This document shows positions 1 to 8,100 of a DNA stretch of 25,786 nucleotides, piece after piece. The notes beneath the pieces are model-generated. The model was not told the DNA's origin. It was given only the letters and a program-made list of their open reading frames with translations, and searched no databases. Origin of the DNA: JADHUC01 sp964617665. Its GTDB lineage: Bacteria; Planctomycetota; Planctomycetia; Pirellulales; Pirellulaceae. The translations under genes and the position numbers were made by a program. How positions within the stretch are numbered: position 1 is the stretch's first letter; every line of letters starts with the position of its first letter. The stretch covers positions 1-25,786 of the forward strand of contig CAZUAH010000159.1 of assembly GCA_964617665.1 (NCBI GenBank), given 5' to 3'.

Positions 1-4
1 TGGG

Positions 5-1042
5 GTGGTCAAAATCCTGGTCAAAACTGGTTTGCTGGTGGTCGTGGAGCGGTCTACGGACTGGTCACCGGCCCTTGTTCGGGCACATGCCGCAGAAGCC
101 ATACCTTCTCTGCAAAAGCAATATAACGCGGAGCAGGCCTTAGCTGGACCACCACGGGAAAACAAGTCGGACCACCACGGAGGCTCTAGTCGGACCACCA
201 CGGGGGCTCTAGCCGGACCACCACGGGAAAACAAGTCGGACCACCACTCTTTCAGAACCCGTAACATAATCCGAGAGCCAAAACCCGCCACCACAACCCG
301 TTCGTTAGAACCCCCTTTGCAGCCGCAGGCGGCTGCGGGGGCGATAAAATCGCTGAGACAAGGAGAGGACAATTCTCCACTTGCTACCTCTGAAAGCCAG
401 CCCTCAGAATCTCCACTTGCTACTTCCCTTGCTCCGCTCTTGCGAGATGAGAGACACCACCGTCTAGTCTTGGAGGTAGAGAGAGACAGTTTCTTCCTTG
501 GGGAATCCAAGCATGACGGGCGGCATCTTGCTAAGCAAGTTACCACCCTGCTGGAGGAACTCCCTCCCGACTTGCAGGCCACTGATCTGATCGACGCCGT
601 CCGGGATAGGACCTTCGAGGGCCTTGATCGGAGTTGGGGATTATTACTGTCGCCCAAATTCCGCAATCGTTTCGTCGACAAAATTCTGGACCTCTATAAG
701 GAGAGGAAGGCCTTGGAGAAGGATAGCAGGGCGAGGCGTTTCAAGCTCCAGCAACAGGCAGCCTCTGAGGACCCGGCTGTCCGCTTGCAGGCTGTCCAGC
801 ATTTGCGGTCTTGGTATCGGGATTCGCGGTTGGCGGATTTGTTTATTCAGTACTTGGAGAGGGATGATTCGGTGCCTGAGGAGAGGGTTGCTGTTTATAA
901 CGAAATAGTCTTGGCAAACGGCTCGTTGTCTTCGGAGGATCGGGCTCGGCTGTTGCCGGTTTGTAAGTCACACTTGCCTGGGGTGGGGGAGGAGTCTGAG
1001 GATTTGCAGTGGGCGATTTCGGCTTTGACTGAGCGGAATTAG
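5..1042 (+). CDS. Unrecognised protein, 5' end uncertain
   Basis: An open frame of up to 345 codons runs from a GTG at the window edge to a TAG, with no in-frame ATG, so the true start is unknown and could lie outside the window. The first ~90 codons cross the 23-bp tandem array. Because 23 is not a multiple of three, successive units are read in different frames, which argues that this part is not coding. The credible protein is the part after about position 360. It begins with a short repeated peptide (SPLATS, from a 14-bp direct repeat at 374-387 and 410-423). A charged, mostly helical segment follows (about 460-1000) with HEAT-like alternation of hydrophobic and charged residues. I do not recognise a family. 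Its 3' half is rich in TTG and GGT codons, unlike the C-ending codon choice of later genes, which suggests a foreign origin. Confidence 0.5.
   Translation: MVKILVKTGLLVVVERSTDWSPALVRAHAAEAIPSLQKQYNAEQALAGPPRENKSDHHGGSSRTTTGALAGPPRENKSDHHSFRTRNIIREPKPATTTRSLEPPLQPQAAAGAIKSLRQGEDNSPLATSESQPSESPLATSLAPLLRDERHHRLVLEVERDSFFLGESKHDGRHLAKQVTTLLEELPPDLQATDLIDAVRDRTFEGLDRSWGLLLSPKFRNRFVDKILDLYKERKALEKDSRARRFKLQQQAASEDPAVRLQAVQHLRSWYRDSRLADLFIQYLERDDSVPEERVAVYNEIVLANGSLSSEDRARLLPVCKSHLPGVGEESEDLQWAISALTERN
146..247. repeat. 23-bp tandem (iteron-like) array
   Basis: The core GGACCACCACGG starts at 146, 169, 192, 215 and 238, exactly 23 bp apart each time; the last copy keeps only GGACCACCAC. The 11 bp after each core are of two kinds. 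Units 1 and 4 carry an identical GAAAACAAGTC, while units 2 and 3 carry related sequences ending GGCTCTAGTC and GGCTCTAGCC. Near-two-turn helical spacing with a constant core is the usual form of iterons or of a multi-site operator. I see no known binding protein next to it. Confidence 0.85.
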
Positions 1043-1292
1043 CTGTGTTGATTGACTGGAGCGGATTTGAAATCGTGGTTGCCAAAGCGCCGTGAGCCCC
1101 AGCCCGGCCGCAAATGGGGAAAACAATTCGTCCCTACGGTCGCCACGAGCAGAATGGGACGAGATGGAGAACAGGGAATCCCGAAAGGTCTTCACACGTA
1201 TTTGAACAACTGGTGATTCGGCGGCTGGCGGACCGTTTTCCTATCCACGGTCCTCGCCCTACCGGCGAGAATTACACATATCACATCTGCCC

Positions 1293-2168
1293 ATGAGACA
1301 CGAAATGAGCACAACTACACGTAAACGATTGGCTCCGCCTCTGAAATGGTGGGGCGGCAAGACGTACTTGGCCCCGACGATCATCGAACTGATGCCCCGG
1401 CACTTGCATTACGTGGAACCCTATTTCGGCGGCGGTGCTGTACTACTTGCTAAGGATCCGTTGGACGAATCGAAGTTCTGGGGCAGTCCGAATTACGAGC
1501 AAGGTACTTCCGAGGTCGTCAACGACATCAATCTCGAACTGACCAACTTCTGGCGCGTTCTGCAGGACGACAAGGCTTTCGCTTCGTTTCGACGAATCGT
1601 GGAAGCCATCCCGTTTTCACAGGTGGAGTGGAAAGAGGCCGAAGCCAAGCTGCAACCGGTCAAGCCTCCCGACGTAGGCGCTGCTGTCGCCTTTTTCGTC
1701 CGATGCCGTTTGTCGCGCGCCGGTGAATTCAAGGAGTTTGCCACGCTGTCGCGAAACCGCACTCGGCGTCGTCAAAATGAACAAGCGTCAGCCTGGTGGA
1801 ATTGCATCGAAGGTCTTCCGGCGGTTCACGCTCGGCTTCGGCGCGTGGTGATTTTGAACACGGATGCACTCAGCGTTATCGGCGCGCAGGATGGAGAAAA
1901 GACGCTATTCTACCTGGACCCGCCATACGTCCCGCAATCGCGAGCGACGAATGGTAATTATGCGCATGAGATGACCGAAGCCGATCATCGGGCGATGCTG
2001 GAGGTCATCCGCCAATGCCAGGGTAAGGTCATGCTGAGTGGTTATCCAAACCCACTGTACGACGGTGAGCTTCGTGACTGGAACCGGCACGAGATTGCTA
2101 TCGACAACAAGGCTGCCGGGGGGAAGACGAAGCGAAAGATGACGGAAGTGCTGTGGATGAATTTCTGA
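1293..2168 (+). CDS. Dam-type DNA adenine-N6 methyltransferase (D12 class)
   Basis: This 291-aa protein should transfer a methyl group from S-adenosylmethionine to N6 of adenine in DNA. The D12/Dam order of motifs is visible. A KWWGGK motif X lies at residues 18-23, EPYFGGGAV (motif I, cofactor binding) at 42-50, and an ND pair at 78-79. The catalytic DPPY is at 209-212, within YLDPPY, and a TEVLWMN tail sits at the C-terminus. The length is normal for a complete enzyme of this class. ATG 1293 is used here, but ATG 1305 is equally possible; neither has a strong ribosome binding site. No restriction endonuclease gene lies beside it, so it appears to be a solitary methylase of the kind often carried by phages and plasmids. 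The target sequence cannot be read from the protein. Confidence 0.93.
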   Translation: MRHEMSTTTRKRLAPPLKWWGGKTYLAPTIIELMPRHLHYVEPYFGGGAVLLAKDPLDESKFWGSPNYEQGTSEVVNDINLELTNFWRVLQDDKAFASFRRIVEAIPFSQVEWKEAEAKLQPVKPPDVGAAVAFFVRCRLSRAGEFKEFATLSRNRTRRRQNEQASAWWNCIEGLPAVHARLRRVVILNTDALSVIGAQDGEKTLFYLDPPYVPQSRATNGNYAHEMTEADHRAMLEVIRQCQGKVMLSGYPNPLYDGELRDWNRHEIAIDNKAAGGKTKRKMTEVLWMNF

Positions 2169-3107
2169 GCCTGACAACCGGTTTAAGGGTACACGCTCCG
2201 TCCGTTCGTCAGGCGAAGGGCGCTGTCGCAACAACTCCACTTGGCAAATGCCTGTGCCACCAATTGACAGTCCTACCCACCTAACCGCCAACAAGCGTGT
2301 CTCGTCTCCTCGGTAAAGGAGTGATCACAATCCTTGGCCGAGGGACACCCAGCCGTCTCTCTTGGCGCACCTGCCGCCGAATTCTCATCCAGTTCTTTGC
2401 GCCAGACTCTGAGCTTGATCTGGTGACGATCAGCTCAGTCAGCCTCGGACGATGGTGACAGATTATGCGTTAGTTGGTCGTTCCCTCATCGTCGGTATGC
2501 CGACTTTCCCGTGAGGAAATCGCGACGCCGAGCAGTCCACGGGGCTACATGTTGTCTGGTGGAACGCGGCATTCCACGGCTTGGGAATCCGATACCATGG
2601 AAATTCTGGTGGTGGTGGATGTCGTGTATCCACAAGCATGACACTCGCATACAAGGATTATACTAACAGAGAACACCCTCCCCCGAAACTCCAGCAGATC
2701 GGTGGCCAATCATAGATATCGCGTGTCCACAATCCTGGTAGTCGGTGCTCGCTGTTTCCCTCAGGGAAATTGCGGGGCAGACCTTCAGCAATAGTCCGGG
2801 ATCTTGTGTGACATTTGGGACCTACTGCTTGGGAATCTAGCACCATGGAAATCCTGGTGGTATGTGGACATCGCGTATCCACAAGCATGAGGCTCACAGA
2901 CGAGGACTATACTAGCAGAGAAAACCCTCCCCCCGAAACTCCAGTGACAGGTTGGCAGTCCTGTTGGAGTTTCTGGATGTCAATTGGAACCAATCGAGAT
3001 GCCACTAACGTTCACCGAGGACTTTCGTTTGTCACAAGACCTTACGTGGTTTCCAGATAGGAAATCGCTTCCGTCGCTTGTGGTTGACCCAGTAGAGGAG
3101 AACGTCC
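2169..3107. other. Long non-coding stretch rich in degenerate repeats
   Basis: About 940 bp separate the methylase from the next credible gene. No reading frame here has a ribosome binding site together with recognisable protein character. The open frames in the right half (around 2815-3060) are read across the imperfect duplication and are not conserved between its two copies. The 2169-2460 part shows nothing clear. The rest is occupied by the ~250-bp tandem duplication listed separately. The stretch could be a replication or recombination locus, or simply decayed DNA. Confidence 0.6.
2465..2943. repeat. Imperfect ~250-bp tandem duplication
   Basis: Two diverged copies lie head to tail, roughly 2465-2700 and 2700-2943. 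Anchors are CTTGGGAATC at 2580 and 2828 (248 bp apart) and CCCCGAAACTCCAG at 2681 and 2931 (250 bp apart). Between them are shared blocks containing ACCATGGAAAT, ATCCACAAGCATGA and GACTATACTAGCAGAGAA-like sequence. The 17-mer ATRTCGYGTRTCCACAA occurs three times, allowing one mismatch in the third copy, at 2619-2635, 2716-2732 and 2868-2884. That is one more copy than the duplication alone explains. Confidence 0.75.
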
Positions 3108-3257
3108 GTGTACACTTTCGAAGTCAAGATCCGCCTCCAAGGTCGCGTCTCATACGTCGAAGTCACCGCCCGCGATGCGGCTCATGCCCGATCGCTGGTC
3201 GCAGCCCAGTACGGAGACGCGATTACGATCCTGCAAACCAAGCGACTACGAGATTAG
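3108..3257 (+). CDS. Small 49-aa protein, GTG start
   Basis: This short frame begins at GTG 3108 behind a good Shine-Dalgarno sequence (AGGAG at 3096-3100, 7 bp away) and ends at TAG 3255-3257. The protein starts MYTFEVKIRLQG and continues through SYVEVTARDAAHARSLVAAQYG. That is a beta strand, a second strand, then a helix with an A-x2-AR-x2-V-x2-QYG pattern, which resembles small ferredoxin-like or sandwich proteins of unknown function in bacteria. The periodicity and the clear ribosome site make it a better gene than the longer open frames overlapping it in other phases. It lies 51 bp upstream of the DUF6908 gene on the same strand and may share its transcript. No function is assigned. Confidence 0.72.
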   Translation: MYTFEVKIRLQGRVSYVEVTARDAAHARSLVAAQYGDAITILQTKRLRD

Positions 3258-3308
3258 AACCACCATCTAACATCTCCGGATCTGACTACCAGTCATTGGA
3301 ATCGTGTG

Positions 3309-3737
3309 ATGCAGACGGTGAAGAAGATCATTGACCTGTTCGGTGGGCTCGAAGCCCTGAAGGCGAATCCGCTGAAGATCGAGGCGGAAGGATTCATGCC
3401 TCTTTCCATCGAGTACATCGGCACCGGCCCACGTGGATTGCCGTTGGTGTCCGTCATGCATTACTACGAGCAGCATGGCGACCTGATGAGAGATCCCGAC
3501 ATGGAATTCGAGATTGACCAGCAGGGGGAATGGCATCCTATCTCGTATCGGCAGGATTCCCTTGGCATGATGCAGGAAGCCGTCTTCCAGGACCCCGACA
3601 CCAGGAAAATTCTTGTTCGCCTCAAACTCGTACGAGAACTGAAGACCTTCATGAGGACTTGGAGCCGTAATCTAGCGGAGCAGGGATTTCTTGATGCCGC
3701 CCGACAGGCGGTGGGAGGGCGGGATTCCAAGTCCTGA
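3309..3737 (+). CDS. DUF6908 domain protein
   Basis: A 142-aa protein of unknown function that I recognise as a DUF6908-type protein. The N-terminal helix contains LFGGLEAL. It is followed by the segment around GFMPLSIEYIGTGPRG, the signature HYYEQHGDLMRDPDMEFE, and a YRQDSLGMMQEAVF block. The C-terminal helix contains SRNLAEQGFLDAARQ. The family occurs on plasmids, integrative elements and accessory islands, which fits the neighbourhood. ATG 3309 is chosen; the preceding GTG 3306 is possible, and only a weak GGAA lies upstream. The 3' half and the following ~100 bp are duplicated at 10154-10480 on the far side of the giant STAND gene, so this is the intact member of a pair. It is probably cytoplasmic, with no signal or membrane segment. 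Confidence 0.8.
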   Translation: MQTVKKIIDLFGGLEALKANPLKIEAEGFMPLSIEYIGTGPRGLPLVSVMHYYEQHGDLMRDPDMEFEIDQQGEWHPISYRQDSLGMMQEAVFQDPDTRKILVRLKLVRELKTFMRTWSRNLAEQGFLDAARQAVGGRDSKS

Positions 3738-3841
3738 GTATCCCGATACCAATTGACATTCAGTCCGGGTTTGTCGCAGGGGAACATCGGAGACCAGTTG
3801 ACCTTGGGGCTAGCACAAACCTAGCGAGGAGAAATCGGGCG

Positions 3842-4066
3842 ATGCCGCAAGACAGAGAACAGATTATCTTCCAGAAGGCCGCCATGCTGGACCAAAGTGC
3901 TTTGGACGAGTTGGTCCATGAGGCGAAGGCGCAAGAAGCCGCCGACATCAACAACAGCGGAGTCGAGGCTCAAGTCGGATACCTGATGGAGTACTTTCCC
4001 CTGCCACAGCTTGAGGAATTGATCAACGACTTGCTCACCGAACCGGCAACCGAACCCGATTCCTGA
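3842..4066 (+). CDS. Small acidic protein, function unknown
   Basis: This 74-aa frame starts at ATG 3842 behind GAGGAG (3826-3831). The product is acidic and predicted helical, beginning MPQDREQIIFQKAAML, with two further amphipathic helices and an acidic tail. No domain was recognised. It follows the DUF6908 gene by 104 bp on the same strand. The leader between them recurs, diverged, after the truncated DUF6908 copy at 10358-10470. There it again ends in a strong ribosome site and an ATG (10471), but the frame stops after 12 codons. This linkage suggests that the DUF6908 gene and this small gene once moved or were duplicated as a unit. Confidence 0.65.
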   Translation: MPQDREQIIFQKAAMLDQSALDELVHEAKAQEAADINNSGVEAQVGYLMEYFPLPQLEELINDLLTEPATEPDS

Positions 4067-4154
4067 CGACCCTTTTGACGTCCTACGCTGGTTGTGCACG
4101 TCATCGACGCCATCGAGAATGGCAACATCCATAAGATTGTCACAGGAGCAAACA

Positions 4155-4946
4155 ATGACCTACGACCATTCGGCCAAAATCGGTAATAGAGGCGATGTCG
4201 TCAAACACGCCGTGCTCGCAGCCATGGTCGACCGGCTGTTACAGGACGACGACAAGCCCTTCACCTATGTCGAGACACATAGTGGTCGGGCTGAATACAT
4301 CCTGCCGAAAGGTGGCGAATGGCGGCAAGGGATCAGGAGATTCCAGAAACGTGTCCGCGATGCCGTACCAGGGGCCTTGACTCCGTACGTCGATCACGCA
4401 CTTGCCAGCAAAATCACCGTCGCCCGGCGTTACCCAGGCTCCAGTGGACTTGTCTTCCGTATGATGCAGACGAGAGGCGTGGCATTCCGTTTCCTGTTGT
4501 ACGAGACTGACCCTCTTGCGGCGTCGGATCTCGTCCGCTTCTATCATCCCTGGCCCGAACTGACCGTGATTCGGTCAGACGGTCTGCAGGGCATTCTAGG
4601 GATTGATGACGCTTCACTTGTACTAATTGACCCGCCGGACTTGCGTGAACGCGAGAGAATCAAGGTGGCGATGCAGCACTTGTCTAGCCAGGAAATTCCG
4701 TTTTTCTGTTGGATCCCGTGGATTCACGAAACATCGTCCAGGACCGAAGACGAGGCGGTTGCTTTCTGCGAGACTCTCGGACAGTATGGCCCAATTCCTG
4801 TCAGTTGGAAAAGTCATGCGGAGAGTGGGTTCATTGGATGCTACACCCTACTTTCGCCTCCGGACTTCTGTGACATCGGACGGGTGGTAGTTGCTGCAGT
4901 CTGCGAACTCACGAAATGGAAACATTCGAAACCGCCTTCCGGCTAG
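4155..4946 (+). CDS. RlmJ-like SAM-dependent adenine methyltransferase
   Basis: The start ATG 4155 sits 6 bp after AGGAG (4144-4148), giving 263 aa, close to RlmJ length (~280). RlmJ methylates N6 of A2030 in 23S rRNA. The family signature is present. An N-terminal IGNRGDVVKHAVL block (residues 9-21) corresponds to the AGN..D..KH motif, and ETHSGRAEY (40-48) is the cofactor loop. YPGSSG (93-98) and YETDP (116-120) follow, and motif IV is LIDPPD (157-162). The odd point is motif IV: the usual DPPY/F aromatic that stacks on the target adenine is aspartate here. It could therefore be a divergent enzyme with another target, or be inactive. Its place among accessory genes argues against it being the housekeeping rRNA enzyme. 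Cytoplasmic. Confidence 0.8.
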   Translation: MTYDHSAKIGNRGDVVKHAVLAAMVDRLLQDDDKPFTYVETHSGRAEYILPKGGEWRQGIRRFQKRVRDAVPGALTPYVDHALASKITVARRYPGSSGLVFRMMQTRGVAFRFLLYETDPLAASDLVRFYHPWPELTVIRSDGLQGILGIDDASLVLIDPPDLRERERIKVAMQHLSSQEIPFFCWIPWIHETSSRTEDEAVAFCETLGQYGPIPVSWKSHAESGFIGCYTLLSPPDFCDIGRVVVAAVCELTKWKHSKPPSG

Positions 4947-5151
4947 GTGGCCGATTGACATCACGCTATAAGGCACCGCATCCGATTCCACCGCTATCCT
5001 ACGGCGGTATACTGAAACAAATGTCGGATGTCGTTCGAGCTGTGTGATGACCTCGTAGTGAGGCTTCCTCGCTCGGCATGGATGCGGGAAGCTTGGCGGT
5101 GACGGATTCTTGGGTGAGCCGCTTCGAGGTTGAAATCGTAGAGTGTCTGCC

Positions 5152-8100
5152 ATGAAGTGTCCGGAGTGCGGTCGTCCAATGATCAAAGCAGGCCGTAGCT
5201 GGGTCTGCCGCGAGCACGATCCAACCTTTCAGATTCGAGAAGAAGATACGGAGACAGTAGCAGAATCAGAGCTTCGTCACTTTGGCGATCCGGATTTCCT
5301 GCCATATCCCGTAGCGTTAACAGCCGATCGTCTGCGGTCAGCAGTCGATTCGCATGCTGATGTTCTGAAAACGCTTTTCGTGTTGAAGGATTGCTTTGAA
5401 GCCGCAATCAAGTACATCGGCGTCGTTCTATTGACTGAGTACTTCCGTAGCCCAGCATGCACTCCGGAGCGGAATGAGACGCTGCTAGAGAGGATGGTCC
5501 GGCCGTCGCTGGGCGTGTGGGTGTCCACGGTCGTGGGCGATGTGAGTCGATGGCTTGCAATGGAAGGGCAAGGGAACCTACCAGTCGTGGAAATGCTCGT
5601 TCGTCATGCAGGTCGGACCACAAAGCCAAAGCCTAGGGCCTTGCTGAGACGGTGTGCGGATTTCGTCTACTACCGCAACGATGCCCTAGGGCACGGGGCC
5701 CTGCGCCGCGAATCGGTATATCTACAGGATCTCGATGATTGGCTACCCGTTTTGCGGCAGTTGCTGGAAGCCGTGATGAGCCTGGCGGAGTGGCGGCTGT
5801 GCCTAGCCACAGATCAGGATCGCTGCCAGTTATGGATGGGTAGGAGACCTCAGGCGGCTACTGAACCGGGCAGTTACGAGCGCGAGCAGATCGGGCATTT
5901 CCTCTTGCGAGGCCCGGACTCGTCAACACGCGATCTATATCCGTTTCTGTGCTACTTGCCCGACGCCGAGGGGGAGCAGCGACTGCATTTCTACGATTCG
6001 ATCTACCGTTACCAGGAGACGCGGAAAGAGGTGTCGGTCCTGGAGTACGACAACGGGTTCAAACACGCCGACACTGAGCCCATCTCTGGCCTAGAAGAAG
6101 CTTTCACCGCCGAGTTGCTGAGAAAGGCTTTCCGCAGACATCAGGGCCGGATGGAAGTGATCGAGGGGCGGGTGGCCAACTTTGGCGAACTGCTGGTCGA
6201 GCATGCTGATATCGTGGGACGCCGCTTTGTCATCGACCATGTGCAGCGGTTCATCGACGATCACGATCGCGGACTATTGGTAATCCAGGCCGAACCGGGC
6301 AAAGGCAAGACCGCCCTGATGTGTCACCTAATCGACGAGGTGTTCGGCCACTTCACTCCCGTGCCCGTCCATTTCTTCTACCGTCGAACCGCTGGCATCA
6401 CCGCCCCGGACGTGTGCGTGCGCAGTCTGTATCACGCGCTGCTGCAATCGCACGAGATAACCGAAAGCGAGGAATCCAAGGGGCAGACGTCGCCCAATGA
6501 GCTGTACGAGAAGCTGACCAACCTGTTGGCGGACTCCATCGCACCACGCTTGTCGCCAAGCCGTCCGCAATTGATATTCATTGATGCCCTAGACGAATCA
6601 GACACAACGACTACCGGTCGGACGGCCTTCGAGCGCATCCCGGAGAACCTGCCGACGGGCGTGTACGTGATCGCCACCACGCGGCCCGTTAGCGACCGTG
6701 CCACATTAGCCCGCCGCGCTCATCTCCACTGGTACGATTTGGACAGCCCAGACCTACTGCAGGAGAACTTGCGCGACGGAGCCGAATACGTGAAGCGCGA
6801 GTTGGTGGGCAGTGATCTACCCAACGATGCGTTGGATGAAATCGCTCGGCTTGGCAACGCCAATTTTTTAGTGCTGAAGCTACTGGTGACGCAAGTCCGA
6901 GGCCATCTGGAAGCGAACGAGGTGCGTGAGTATACCCGGCGACTGGCTACCGATTGCGGCCAGGACCAACTGGGGCTCATCTACAAGGAGTTCTGGAAGC
7001 GGCTGACTGACAAGCTGGGTCGACAGGATACAAACCTTCTTTGCGACGTGGCGGGGCTGCTGGTGACGGCCCGTGCGCCGCTAACCAGGGAGATGATTTG
7101 TTGTTGCCTTGGACTACGGGACGGTGACTGGGATTTTACCCTGCGACACTTATCCGAATACCTGACAGTGATCGAGCAGCAGGAGGAAGATGTACGCGAG
7201 ACGTACTATCGGGTCTACCATGAGTCGTTTGCGGATTTTCTGCGATCGGCAGTCGTCCGGCAGCGAACTCGATACGAAAGTCTTCTTGCAGACTATTGTC
7301 TCGGCTGGTCAGATGTTACTCCCGGCCGTGGTCAGTTGTACGCCTTACGCTTTGGCCCCGCTCACCTATGTGCCTCGGCACGCTGGGAAGACCTTGAGGC
7401 ACTGCTGACAGACATCTTTTTCCTGGAGGCCAAAGCCGCAGCTGGAATGAGCTTTGAACTCGTCGCAGATTTTTCTGTGGCCGTGGCTGCGAGTCAAGGC
7501 CGGTGTCCACAAGAGTGGCTACTGCGCGTGCTGGAGGAGGCTCTTCGCCGTGACATCCATTTCGTTAGCCGCCATGCCAAAGACTATCCCCAGGCGATCT
7601 TTCAATGTGTCTGGAACACTTGCTGGTGGTACGATTCCGAAGAGTCGACGGAGCACAGCAAGAGACCGGCTGCGGGTTGGCCGAAGGAAGAACCGACGTA
7701 CGATAGCGCCGGAAAACTGCGCGAGTTGCTATCCACCTGGCTTGCCCAGAAAGAACAGGTCGATAGCGGTTTTCGTTGGTTGCGCTCTTTGCGACCGCCA
7801 GCCATCGACGTGGGAAGCACGCAGTACGCCGTTTTACGCGCCCACCTAGGGCCGGTGACGAGCGCGGCCTTCGCTCCGGACGGGTCCCGGATCGTGAGTG
7901 GGTCCTATGACAAGACCGTGCGGCTATGGGATGCAGCCAGTGGTGCGGAGCTAAATGTGTTCGACGCTCACGAAGACCAAGTAACGAGCGTGGCATTCTC
8001 TCCAGACGGGACGCAGATCGCTAGTGGGTCCTTTGACAAGACGGTGCGACTATGGGATGCAGCCACTGGTGGTGAGCTGGCAGTGTTGCGTGCCCACAAG

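Noticed and set aside
146..247. CRISPR array
   Set aside because: The 12-bp core and 11-bp intervals are far too short, the intervals repeat, and no cas gene is present.
1114..1296. 60-codon plus-strand frame overlapping the methylase start
   Set aside because: No ribosome binding site and no protein-like pattern; the 4-bp overlap alone is weak evidence.
2619..2884. True DnaA boxes
   Set aside because: The TATCCACA cores miss the consensus first base and one of the three differs at two positions; kept only as a possible origin feature.
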